NCBI RefSeq assembly: GCF_051014685.1
Contig: NW_027479259.1
Coordinates: forward strand, 62,001 to 126,000
DNA: 64,000 nt
Origin: Ptiloglossa arizonensis
Taxonomy: Eukaryota; Arthropoda; Insecta; Hymenoptera; Colletidae
Direction of reading: 5' to 3'
Shown: positions 9,976 to 22,750 of the stretch, piece after piece
How the letters are laid out: every line of letters starts with the position of its first letter
Numbering within the stretch: the stretch's first letter is position 1
Translations under genes and position numbers: made by a program
The notes under the pieces: model-generated
Seen by the model: the letters and a program-made list of their open reading frames with translations, nothing else
Database searches by the model: none
Told to the model about the DNA's origin: nothing

Positions 9976-12900
9976 CGCGAGATATGGCAGTTTTGAGGTA
10001 AGAAACGCGTGAGAAACTCCAAATTTTCGCAGTTCTGATGCTCGAAACGAATAACTAGAACGGCCTAGGGGAAAACTACTCATACCGTTGTAATGGGGAT
10101 AGTTTCTACTTTCAGATGCAACAGAAACTTTTCGGATTGGTCAATCCGTTCGCGAGATATGGCAGTTTTGAGGTAAGAAACGCTTGAGAAACTCCAAATT
10201 TTCGCAGTTCTGATGCTCGAAACGAATAACTAGAACGGCCTAGGGGAAAACTACTCATACCGTTGTAATGGGGCTAGTTTCTACTTTCAGATGCAACAGA
10301 AACTTTGCGGATTGGTCAATCCGTTCGCGAGATATGGCAGTTTTGAGGTAAGAAACGCTTGAGACACTCCAAATTTTCGCAGTTCTGATGCTCGAAACGA
10401 ATAACTAGAACGGTCTAGGGGAAAACTACTCATACCGTTGTAATGGGGCTAGATTCTACTTTCAGATGCAACAGAAACTTTGCGGATTGGTCAATCCGTT
10501 CGCGAGATATGGCAGTTTGCAGGTAAGAAACGCTTGAGAAACTCCAAATTTTCGCAGTTCTGATGCTCGAAACGAATAACTAGAACGGCCTAGGGGAAAA
10601 CTACTCATACCGTTGTAATGGGGCTAGTTTCTACTTTCAGATGCAACAAAAACTTTGCGGATTGGTCAATCCGTTCGCGAGGTATGGCAGTTTTGAGATA
10701 AGAAACGCTTGAGAAACTCCAAATTTTCGCAGTTCTGATGCTCGAAACGAATAACTAGAACGGCCTAGGGCAAAACTACTCATACCGTTGTAATGGGGCT
10801 AGTTTCTACTTTCAGATGCAACAGAAACTTTTCGGATTGGTCAATCCGTTCGCGAGATATGGCAGTTTTGAGGTAAGAAACGCTTGAGAAACTCCAAATT
10901 TTCGCAGTTCTGATGCTCGAAACGAATAACTAGAACGGCCTAGGGGAAAACTACTCATACCGTTGTAATGGGGCTAGTTTCTACTTTCAGATGCAACAGA
11001 AACTTTGCGGATTGGTCAATCCGTTCGCGAGATATGGCAGTTTTGAGGTAAGAAACGCTTGAGAAACTCCAAATTTTCGCAGTTCTGATGCTCGAAACGA
11101 ATAACTAGAACGGTCTAGGGGAAAACTACTCATACCGTTGTAATGGGGCTAGTTTCTACTTTCAGATGCAACAGAAACTTTTCGGATTGGTCAATCCGTT
11201 CGCGAGATATGGCAGTTTTGAGGTAAGAAACGCGTGAGAAACTCCAAATTTTCGCAGTTCTGATGCTCGAAACGAATAACTAGAACGGCCTAGGGGAAAA
11301 CTACTCATACCGTTGTAATGGGGATAGTTTCTACTTTCAGATGCAACAGAAACTTTTCGGATTGGTCAATCCGTTCGCGAGATATGGCAGTTTTGAGGTA
11401 AGAAACGCTTGAGAAACTCCAAATTTTCGCAGTTCTGATGCTCGAAACGAATAACTAGAACGGCCTAGGGGAAAACTACTCATACCGTTGTAATGGGGCT
11501 AGTTTCTACTTTCAGATGCAACAGAAACTTTGCGGATTGGTCAATCCGTTCGCGAGATATGGCAGTTTTGAGGTAAGAAACGCTTGAGACACTCCAAATT
11601 TTCGCAGTTCTGATGCTCGAAACGAATAACTAGAACGGTCTAGGGGAAAACTACTCATACCGTTGTAATGGGGCTAGATTCTACTTTCAGATGCAACAGA
11701 AACTTTGCGGATTGGTCAATCCGTTCGCGAGATATGGCAGTTTGCAGGTAAGAAACGCTTGAGAAACTCCAAATTTTCGCAGTTCTGATGCTCGAAACGA
11801 ATAACTAGAACGGCCTAGGGGAAAACTACTCATACCGTTGTAATGGGGCTAGTTTCTACTTTCAGATGCAACAAAAACTTTGCGGATTGGTCAATCCGTT
11901 CGCGAGGTATGGCAGTTTTGAGATAAGAAACGCTTGAGAAACTCCAAATTTTCGCAGTTCTGATGCTCGAAACGAATAACTAGAACGGCCTAGGGCAAAA
12001 CTACTCATACCGTTGTAATGGGGCTAGTTTCTACTTTCAGATGCAACAGAAACTTTTCGGATTGGTCAATCCGTTCGCGAGATATGGCAGTTTTGAGGTA
12101 AGAAACGCTTGAGAAACTCCAAATTTTCGCAGTTCTGATGCTCGAAACGAATAACTAGAACGGCCTAGGGGAAAACTACTCATACCGTTGTAATGGGGCT
12201 AGTTTCTACTTTCAGATGCAACAGAAACTTTGCGGATTGGTCAATCCGTTCGCGAGATATGGCAGTTTTGAGGTAAGAAACGCTTGAGAAACTCCAAATT
12301 TTCGCAGTTCTGATGCTCGAAACGAATAACTAGAACGGTCTAGGGGAAAACTACTCATACCGTTGTAATGGGGCTAGTTTCTACTTTCAGATGCAACAGA
12401 AACTTTGCGGATTGGTCAATCCGTTCGCGAGGTATGGCAGTTTTGAGGTAAGAAACGCTTGAGAAACTCCAAATTTTCGCAGTTCTGATGCTCGAAACGA
12501 ATAACTAGAACGGTCTAGGGGAAAACTACTCATACCGTTGTAATGGGGCTAGTTTCTACTTTCAGATGCAACAGAAACTTTGCGGATTGGTCAATCCGTT
12601 CGCGAGATATGGCTGTTTTGAGGTAAGAAACGCTTGAGAAACTCCAAATTTTCGCAGTTCTGATGCTCGAAACGAATAACTAGAACGGTCTAGGGGAAAA
12701 CTACTCATACCGTTGTAATGGGGCTAGTTTCTACTTTCAGATGCAACAGAAACTTTTCGGATTGGTCAATCCGTTCGCGAGATATGGCAGTTTTGAGGTA
12801 AGAAACGCGTGAGAAACTCCAAATTTTCGCAGTTCTGATGCTCGAAACGAATAACTAGAACGGCCTAGGGGAAAACTACTCATACCGTTGTAATGGGGAT

Positions 12901-13825
12901 AGTTTCTACTTTCAGATGCAACAGAAACTTTTCGGATTGGTCAATCCGTTCGCGAGATATGGCAGTTTTGAGGTAAGAAACGCTTGAGAAACTCCAAATT
13001 TTCGCAGTTCTGATGCTCGAAACGAATAACTAGAACGGCCTAGGGGAAAACTACTCATACCGTTGTAATGGGGCTAGTTTCTACTTTCAGATGCAACAGA
13101 AACTTTGCGGATTGGTCAATCCGTTCGCGAGATATGGCAGTTTTGAGGTAAGAAACGCTTGAGAAACTCCAAATTTTCGCAGTTCTGATGCTCGAAACGA
13201 ATAACTAGAACGGTCTAGGGGAAAACTACTCATACCGTTGTAATGGGGCTAGTTTCTACTTTTAGATGCAACAGAAACTTTGCGGATTGGTCAATCCGTT
13301 CGCGAGATATGGCAGTTTTGAGGTAAGAAACGCTTGAGAAACTCCAAATTTTCGCAGTTCTGATGCTCGAAACGAATAACTAGAACGGCCTAGGGGAAAA
13401 CTACTCATACCGTTGTAATGGGGCTAGTTTCTACTTTCAGATGCAACAGAAACTTTGCGGATTGGTCAATCCGTTCGCGAGATATGGCAGTTTTGAGGTA
13501 AGAAACGCTTGAGAAACTCCAAATTTTCGCAGTTCTGATGCTCGAAACGAATAACTAGAACGGCCTAGGGGAAAACTACTCATACCGTTGTAATGGGGCT
13601 AGTTTCTACTTTCAGATGCAACAGAAACTTTGCGGATTGGTCAATCCGTTCGCGAGATATGGCAGTTTTGAGGTAAGAAACGCTTGAGAAACTCCAAATT
13701 TTCGCAGTTCTGATGCTCGAAACGAATAACCAGAACGGTCTAGGGGAAAACTACTCATACCGTTGTAATGGGGCTAGTTTCTACTTTCAGATGCAACAGA
13801 AACTTTTCGGATTGGTCAATCCGTT
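9976..13825 (+). repeat. 7-monomer duplication followed by a 9-monomer extension
   Basis: The block slots 10, 11, 6, 7, 8, 9, x at 9976-11200 recurs from 11201, an offset of 1225 bp (7 x 175). Private markers are shared: GGGATAG at 10099, 11324 and 12899; ACAAAAAC at 10646 and 11871; GAGATAAG near 10695 and 11920. The second block carries y and z before slot 10 returns at 12776, so that interval is 9 monomers (1575 bp). From 12951 the order is slot 11, an extra 89T monomer (with a private TTTAG at 13261), then 12, 13 and 14. Confidence 0.9.
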
Positions 13826-16450
13826 CGCGAGATATGGCAGTTTTGAGGTAAGAAACGCTTGAGAAACTCCAAATTTTCGCAGTTCTGATGCTCGAAACGA
13901 ATAACTAGAACGGTCTAGGGGAAAACTACTCATACCGTTGTAATGGGGCGAGTTTCTACTTTCAGATGCAACAGAAACTTTGCGGATTGGTCAATCCGTT
14001 CGCGAGATATGGCTGTTTTGAGGTAAGAAACGCTTGAGAAACTCCAAATTTTCGCAGTTCTGATGCTCGAAACGAATAACCAGAACGGTCTAGGGGAAAA
14101 CTACTCATACCGTTGTAATGGGGCTAGTTTCTACTTTCAGATGCAACAGAAACTTTGCGGATTGGTCAATCCGTTCGCGAGATATGGCAGTTTTGAGGTA
14201 AGAAACGCTTGAGAAACTCCAAATTTTCGCAGTTCTGATGCTCGAAACGAATAACTAGAACGGTCTAGGGGAAAACTACTCATACCGTTGTAATGGGGCT
14301 AGATTCTACTTTCAGATGCAACAGAAACTTTGCGGATTGGTCAATCCGTTCGCGAGATATGGCAGTTTTGATGTAAGAAACGCTTGAGAAACTCCAAATT
14401 TTCGCAGTTCTGATGCTCGAAACGAATAACTAGAACGGTCCAGGGGAAAACTACTCATACCGTTGTAATGGGGCTAGTTTCTACTTTCAGATGCAACAGA
14501 AACTTTTCGGATTGGTCAATCCGTTCGCGAGATATGGCAGTTTTGAGGTAAGAAACGCTTGAGAAACTCCAAATTTTCGCAGTTCTGATGCTCGAAACGA
14601 ATAACTAGAACGGTCTAGGGGAAAACTACTCATACCGTTGTAATGGGGCTAGTTTCTACTTTCAGATGCAACAGAAACTTTGCGGATTGGTCAATCCGTT
14701 CGCGAGATATGGCAGTTTTGAGGTAAGAAACGCTTGAGACACTCCAAATTTTCGCAGTTCTGATGCTCGAAACGAATAACTAGAACGGTCTAGGGGAAAA
14801 CTACTCATACCGTTGTAATGGGGCTAGATTCTACTTTCAGATGCAACAGAAACTTTTCGGATTGGTCAATCCGTTCGCGAGATATGGCAGTTTGCAGGTA
14901 AGAAACGCTTGAGAAACTCCAAATTTTCGCAGTTCTGATGCTCGAAACGAATAACTAGAACGGCCTAGGGGAAAACTACTCATACCGTTGTAATGGGGCT
15001 AGTTTCTACTTTCAGATGCAACAGAAACTTTGCGGATTGGTCAATCCGTTCGCGAGGTATGGCAGTTTTGAGGTAAGAAACGCTTGAGAAACTCCAAATT
15101 TTCGCAGTTCTGATGCTCGAAACGAATAACTAGAACGGCCTAGGGCAAAACTACTCATACCGTTGTAATGGGGCTAGTTTCTACTTTCAGATGCAACAGA
15201 AACTTTTCGGATTGGTCAATCCGTTCGCGAGATATGGCAGTTTTGAGGTAAGAAACGCTTGAGAAACTCCAAATTTTCGCAGTTCTGATGCTCGAAACGA
15301 ATAACTAGAACGGCCTAGGGGAAAACTACTCATACCGTTGTAATGGGGCTAGTTTCTACTTTCAGATGCAACAGAAACTTTTCGGATTGGTCAATCCGTT
15401 CGCGAGATATGGCAGTTTTGAGGTAAGAAACGCGTGAGAAACTCCAAATTTTCGCAGTTCTGATGCTCGAAACGAATAACTAGAACGGCCTAGGGGAAAA
15501 CTACTCATACCGTTGTAATGGGGCTAGTTTCTACTTTCAGATGCAACAGAAACTTTTCGGATTGGTCAATCCGTTCGCGAGATATGGCAGTTTTGAGGTA
15601 AGAAACGCTTGAGAAACTCCAAATTTTCGCAGTTCTGATGCTCGAAACGAATAACTAGAACGGCCTAGGGGAAAACTACTCATACCGTTGTAATGGGGCT
15701 AGTTTCTACTTTCAGATGCAACAGAAACTTTGCGGATTGGTCAATCCGTTCGCGAGATATGGCAGTTTTGAGGTAAGAAACGCTTGAGAAACTCCAAATT
15801 TTCGCAGTTCTGATGCTCGAAACGAATAACTAGAACGGTCTAGGGGAAAACTACTCATACCGTTGTAATGGGGCTAGTTTCTACTTTCAGATGCAACAGA
15901 AACTTTGCGGATTGGTCAATCCGTTCGCGAGATATGGCAGTTTTGAGGTAAGAAACGCTTGAGAAACTCCAAATTTTCGCAGTTCTGATGCTCGAAACGA
16001 ATAACTAGAACGGCCTAGGGGAAAACTACTCATACCGTTGTAATGGGGCTAGTTTCTACTTTCAGATGCAACAGAAACTTTGCGGATTGGTCAATCCGTT
16101 CGCGAGATATGGCAGTTTTGAGGTAAGAAACGCTTGAGAAACTCCAAATTTTCGCAGTTCTGATGCTCGAAACGAATAACTAGAACGGCCTAGGGGAAAA
16201 CTACTCATACCGTTGTAATGGGGCTAGTTTCTACTTTCAGATGCAACAGAAACTTTGCGGATTGGTCAATCCGTTCGCGAGATATGGCAGTTTTGAGGTA
16301 AGAAACGCTTGAGAAACTCCAAATTTTCGCAGTTCTGATGCTCGAAACGAATAACCAGAACGGTCTAGGGGAAAACTACCCATACCGTTGTAATGGGGCT
16401 AGTTTCTACTTTCAGATGCAACAGAAACTTTTCGGATTGGTCAATCCGTT
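13826..16450 (+). repeat. 15-monomer version of the left HOR (2625 bp)
   Basis: Slot 1 begins at 13826 and again at 16451. The order is the reference 1-14 with one extra plain 89T monomer between slots 11 and 12 (15751). Slot 6 here carries 157T (TTTTCGG at about 14855) where copy 1 has G, and slot 9 also carries 157T. Position 16380 has a private C (ACTACC). The unit therefore differs from copies 1 and 2 by one monomer and several point changes. Confidence 0.85.
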
Positions 16451-19400
16451 CGCGAGATATGGCAGTTTTGAGGTAAGAAACGCTTGAGAAACTCCAAATT
16501 TTCGCAGTTCTGATGCTCGAAACGAATAACTAGAACGGTCTAGGGGAAAACTACTCATACCGTTGTAATGGGGCGAGTTTCTACTTTCAGATGCAACAGA
16601 AACTTTGCGGATTGGTCAATCCGTTCGCGAGATATGGCTGTTTTGAGGTAAGAAACGCTTGAGAAACTCCAAATTTTCGCAGTTCTGATGCTCGAAACGA
16701 ATAACCAGAACGGTCTAGGGGAAAACTACTCATACCGTTGTAATGGGGCTAGTTTCTACTTTCAGATGCAACAGAAACTTTGCGGATTGGTCAATCCGTT
16801 CGCGAGATATGGCAGTTTTGAGGTAAGAAACGCTTGAGAAACTCCAAATTTTCGCAGTTCTGATGCTCGAAACGAATAACTAGAACGGTCTAGGGGAAAA
16901 CTACTCATACCGTTGTAATGGGGCTAGATTCTACTTTCAGATGCAACAGAAACTTTGCGGATTGGTCAATCCGTTCGCGAGATATGGCAGTTTTGATGTA
17001 AGAAACGCTTGAGAAACTCCAAATTTTCGCAGTTCTGATGCTCGAAACGAATAACTAGAACGGTCCAGGGGAAAACTACTCATACCGTTGTAATGGGGCT
17101 AGTTTCTACTTTCAGATGCAACAGAAACTTTTCGGATTGGTCAATCCGTTCGCGAGATATGGCAGTTTTGAGGTAAGAAACGCTTGAGAAACTCCAAATT
17201 TTCGCAGTTCTGATGCTCGAAACGAATAACTAGAACGGTCTAGGGGAAAACTACTCATACCGTTGTAATGGGGCTAGTTTCTACTTTCAGATGCAACAGA
17301 AACTTTGCGGATTGGTCAATCCGTTCGCGAGATATGGCAGTTTTGAGGTAAGAAACGCTTGAGACACTCCAAATTTTCGCAGTTCTGATGCTCGAAACGA
17401 ATAACTAGAACGGTCTAGGGGAAAACTACTCATACCGTTGTAATGGGGCTAGATTCTACTTTCAGATGCAACAGAAACTTTGCGGATTGGTCAATCCGTT
17501 CGCGAGATATGGCAGTTTGCAGGTAAGAAACGCTTGAGAAACTCCAAATTTTCGCAGTTCTGATGCTCGAAACGAATAACTAGAACGGCCTAGGGGAAAA
17601 CTACTCATACCGTTGTAATGGGGCTAGTTTCTACTTTCAGATGCAACAGAAACTTTGCGGATTGGTCAATCCGTTCGCGAGGTATGGCAGTTTTGAGGTA
17701 AGAAACGCTTGAGAAACTCCAAATTTTCGCAGTTCTGATGCTCGAAACGAATAACTAGAACGGCCTAGGGCAAAACTACTCATACCGTTGTAATGGGGCT
17801 AGTTTCTACTTTCAGATGCAACAGAAACTTTTCGGATTGGTCAATCCGTTCGCGAGATATGGCAGTTTTGAGGTAAGAAACGCTTGAGAAACTCCAAATT
17901 TTCGCAGTTCTGATGCTCGAAACGAATAACTAGAACGGCCTAGGGGAAAACTACTCATACCGTTGTAATGGGGCTAGTTTCTACTTTCAGATGCAACAGA
18001 AACTTTGCGGATTGGTCAATCCGTTCGCGAGATATGGCAGTTTTGAGGTAAGAAACGCTTGAGAAACTCCAAATTTTCGCAGTTCTGATGCTCGAAACGA
18101 ATAACTAGAACGGTCTAGGGGAAAACTACTCATACCGTTGTAATGGGGCTAGTTTCTACTTTCAGATGCAACAGAAACTTTGCGGATTGGTCAATCCGTT
18201 CGCGAGGTATGGCAGTTTTGAGGTAAGAAACGCTTGAGAAACTCCAAATTTTCGCAGTTCTGATGCTCGAAACGAATAACTAGAACGGTCTAGGGGAAAA
18301 CTACTCATACCGTTGTAATGGGGCTAGTTTCTACTTTCAGATGCAACAGAAACTTTGCGGATTGGTCAATCCGTTCGCGAGATATGGCTGTTTTGAGGTA
18401 AGAAACGCTTGAGAAACTCCAAATTTTCGCAGTTCTGATGCTCGAAACGAATAACTAGAACGGTCTAGGGGAAAACTACTCATACCGTTGTAATGGGGCT
18501 AGTTTCTACTTTCAGATGCAACAGAAACTTTTCGGATTGGTCAATCCGTTCGCGAGATATGGCAGTTTTGAGGTAAGAAACGCGTGAGAAACTCCAAATT
18601 TTCGCAGTTCTGATGCTCGAAACGAATAACTAGAACGGCCTAGGGGAAAACTACTCATACCGTTGTAATGGGGCTAGTTTCTACTTTCAGATGCAACAGA
18701 AACTTTTCGGATTGGTCAATCCGTTCGCGAGATATGGCAGTTTTGATGTAAGAAACGCTTGAGAAACTCCAAATTTTCGCAGTTCTGATGCTCGAAACGA
18801 ATAACTAGAACGGCCTAGGGGAAAACTACTCATACCGTTGTAATGGGGCTAGTTTCTACTTTCAGATGCAACAGAAACTTTGCGGATTGGTCAATCCGTT
18901 CGCGAGATATGGCAGTTTTGAGGTAAGAAACGCTTGAGAAACTCCAAATTTTCGCAGTTCTGATGCTCGAAACGAATAACTAGAACGGTCTAGGGGAAAA
19001 CTACTCATACCGTTGTAATGGGGCTAGTTTCTACTTTCAGATGCAACAGAAACTTTGCGGATTGGTCAATCCGTTCGCGAGATATGGCTGTTTTGAGGTA
19101 AGAAACGCTTGAGAAACTCCAAATTTTCGCAGTTCTGATGCTCGAAACGAATAACCAGAACGGTCTAGGGGAAAACTACTCATACCGTTGTAATGGGGCT
19201 AGTTTCTACTTTCAGATGCAACAGAAACTTTGCGGATTGGTCAATCCGTTCGCGAGATATGGCAGTTTTGAGGTAAGAAACGCTTGAGAAACTCCAAATT
19301 TTCGCAGTTCTGATGCTCGAAACGAATAACTAGAACGGTCTAGGGGAAAACTACTCATACCGTTGTAATGGGGCTAGATTCTACTTTCAGATGCAACAGA

Positions 19401-19775
19401 AACTTTGCGGATTGGTCAATCCGTTCGCGAGATATGGCAGTTTTGATGTAAGAAACGCTTGAGAAACTCCAAATTTTCGCAGTTCTGATGCTCGAAACGA
19501 ATAACTAGAACGGTCCAGGGGAAAACTACTCATACCGTTGTAATGGGGCTAGTTTCTACTTTCAGATGCAACAGAAACTTTTCGGATTGGTCAATCCGTT
19601 CGCGAGATATGGCAGTTTTGAGGTAAGAAACGCTTGAGAAACTCCAAATTTTCGCAGTTCTGATGCTCGAAACGAATAACTAGAACGGTCTAGGGGAAAA
19701 CTACTCATACCGTTGTAATGGGGCTAGTTTCTACTTTCAGATGCAACAGAAACTTTGCGGATTGGTCAATCCGTT
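16451..19775 (+). repeat. Further HOR copy with x-y-z block and slot-1 replacement
   Basis: Slots 1-9 lead into x, y, z (18026-18550), slot 10, a slot-11-like monomer with 22T (18726), and a plain 89T monomer at 18901 that sits where slot 1 would be. Slot 2 follows directly at 19076, then 3, 4 and 5. The start-to-start distance 16451-18901 is 2450 bp. The loss of the 125G marker at 18901 suggests local conversion or an exchange within the slot-1 monomer. Confidence 0.8.
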
Positions 19776-22575
19776 CGCGAGATATGGCAGTTTTGAGGTA
19801 AGAAACGCTTGAGACACTCCAAATTTTCGCAGTTCTGATGCTCGAAACGAATAACTAGAACGGTCTAGGGGAAAACTACTCATACCGTTGTAATGGGGCT
19901 AGATTCTACTTTCAGATGCAACAGAAACTTTGCGGATTGGTCAATCCGTTCGCGAGATATGGCAGTTTGCATGTAAGAAACGCTTGAGAAACTCCAAATT
20001 TTCGCAGTTCTGATGCTCGAAACGAATAACTAGAACGGCCTAGGGGAAAACTACTCATACCGTTGTAATGGGGCTAGTTTCTACTTTCAGATGCAACAGA
20101 AACTTTGCGGATTGGTCAATCCGTTCGCGAGGTATGGCAGTTTTGAGGTAAGAAACGCTTGAGGAACTCCAAATTTTCGCAGTTCTGATGCTCGAAACGA
20201 ATAACTAGAACGGCCTAGGGCAAAACTACTCATACCGTTGTAATGGGGCTAGTTTCTACTTTCAGATGCAACAGAAACTTTTCGGATTGGTCAATCCGTT
20301 CGCGAGATATGGCAGTTTTGAGGTAAGAAACGCTTGAGAAACTCCAAATTTTCGCAGTTCTGATGCTCGAAACGAATAACTAGAACGGCCTAGGGGAAAA
20401 CTACTCATACCGTTGTAATGGGGCTAGTTTCTACTTTCAGATGCAACAGAAACTTTTCGGATTGGTCAATCCGTTCGCGAGATATGGCAGTTTTGAGGTA
20501 AGAAACGCTTGAGAAACTCCAAATTTTCGCAGTTCTGATGCTCGAAACGAATAACTAGAACGGCCTAGGGGAAAACTACTCATACCGTTGTAATGGGGCT
20601 AGTTTCTACTTTCAGATGCAACAGAAACTTTGCGGATTGGTCAATCCGTTCGCGAGATATGGCAGTTTTGAGGTAAGAAACGCTTGAGAAACTCCAAATT
20701 TTCGCAGTTCTGATGCTCGAAACGAATAACTAGAACGGTCTAGGGGAAAACTACTCATACCGTTGTAATGGGGCTAGTTTCTACTTTCAGATGCAACAGA
20801 AACTTTGCGGATTGGTCAATCCGTTCGCGAGGTATGGCAGTTTTGAGGTAAGAAACGCTTGAGAAACTCCAAATTTTCGCAGTTCTGATGCTCGAAACGA
20901 ATAACTAGAACGGTCTAGGGGAAAACTACTCATACCGTTGTAATGGGGCTAGTTTCTACTTTCAGATGCAACAGAAACTTTGCGGATTGGTCAATCCGTT
21001 CGCGAGATATGGCTGTTTTGAGGTAAGAAACGCTTGAGAAACTCCAAATTTTCGCAGTTCTGATGCTCGAAACGAATAACTAGAACGGTCTAGGGGAAAA
21101 CTACTCATACCGTTGTAATGGGGCTAGTTTCTACTTTCAGATGCAACAGAAACTTTGCGGATTGGTCAATCCGTTCGCGAGATATGGCAGTTTTGAGGTA
21201 AGAAACGCTTGAGACACTCCAAATTTTCGCAGTTCTGATGCTCGAAACGAATAACTAGAACGGTCTAGGGGAAAACTACTCATACCGTTGTAATGGGGCT
21301 AGATTCTACTTTCAGATGCAACAGAAACTTTGCGGATTGGTCAATCCGTTCGCGAGATATGGCAGTTTGCATGTAAGAAACGCTTGAGAAACTCCAAATT
21401 TTCGCAGTTCTGATGCTCGAAACGAATAACTAGAACGGCCTAGGGGAAAACTACTCATACCGTTGTAATGGGGCTAGTTTCTACTTTCAGATGCAACAGA
21501 AACTTTGCGGATTGGTCAATCCGTTCGCGAGGTATGGCAGTTTTGAGGTAAGAAACGCTTGAGGAACTCCAAATTTTCGCAGTTCTGATGCTCGAAACGA
21601 ATAACTAGAACGGCCTAGGGCAAAACTACTCATACCGTTGTAATGGGGCTAGTTTCTACTTTCAGATGCAACAGAAACTTTTCGGATTGGTCAATCCGTT
21701 CGCGAGATATGGCAGTTTTGAGGTAAGAAACGCTTGAGAAACTCCAAATTTTCGCAGTTCTGATGCTCGAAACGAATAACTAGAACGGCCTAGGGGAAAA
21801 CTACTCATACCGTTGTAATGGGGCTAGTTTCTACTTTCAGATGCAACAGAAACTTTTCGGATTGGTCAATCCGTTCGCGAGATATGGCAGTTTTGAGGTA
21901 AGAAACGCTTGAGAAACTCCAAATTTTCGCAGTTCTGATGCTCGAAACGAATAACTAGAACGGCCTAGGGGAAAACTACTCATACCGTTGTAATGGGGCT
22001 AGTTTCTACTTTCAGATGCAACAGAAACTTTGCGGATTGGTCAATCCGTTCGCGAGATATGGCAGTTTTGAGGTAAGAAACGCTTGAGAAACTCCAAATT
22101 TTCGCAGTTCTGATGCTCGAAACGAATAACTAGAACGGTCTAGGGGAAAACTACTCATACCGTTGTAATGGGGCTAGTTTCTACTTTCAGATGCAACAGA
22201 AACTTTGCGGATTGGTCAATCCGTTCGCGAGGTATGGCAGTTTTGAGGTAAGAAACGCTTGAGAAACTCCAAATTTTCGCAGTTCTGATGCTCGAAACGA
22301 ATAACTAGAACGGTCTAGGGGAAAACTACTCATACCGTTGTAATGGGGCTAGTTTCTACTTTCAGATGCAACAGAAACTTTGCGGATTGGTCAATCCGTT
22401 CGCGAGATATGGCTGTTTTGAGGTAAGAAACGCTTGAGAAACTCCAAATTTTCGCAGTTCTGATGCTCGAAACGAATAACTAGAACGGTCTAGGGGAAAA
22501 CTACTCATACCGTTGTAATGGGGCTAGTTTCTACTTTCAGATGCAACAGAAACTTTTCGGATTGGTCAATCCGTT
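19776..22575 (+). repeat. 8-monomer (1400-bp) tandem duplication
   Basis: The order 6, 7, 8, 9, 11, x, y, z at 19776-21175 is repeated at 21176-22575. Private markers recur at exactly 1400 bp: GCATGTAAG (19970 and 21370) and GAGGAACTCC (20161 and 21561). The z monomers differ at position 157 (G at 21001, T at 22401), so at least one change or conversion followed the duplication. Confidence 0.9.
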
Positions 22576-22750
22576 CGCGAGATATGGCAGTTTTGATGTA
22601 AGAAACGCGTGAGAAACTCCAAATTTTCGCAGTTCTGATGCTCGAAACGAATAACTAGAACGGCCTAGGGGAAAACTACTCATACCGTTGTAATGGGGCT
22701 AGTTTCTACTTTCAGATGCAACAGAAACTTTTCGGATTGGTCAATCCGTT
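22576..22750 (+). repeat. Transition monomer between the left HOR and the 15-mer
   Basis: It carries 22T together with 34G and 89C, a combination not seen in slot 10 elsewhere. It is the last monomer with the left-hand slot-10 barcode before the block at 22751. It probably marks the boundary between two HOR families. Confidence 0.6.
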
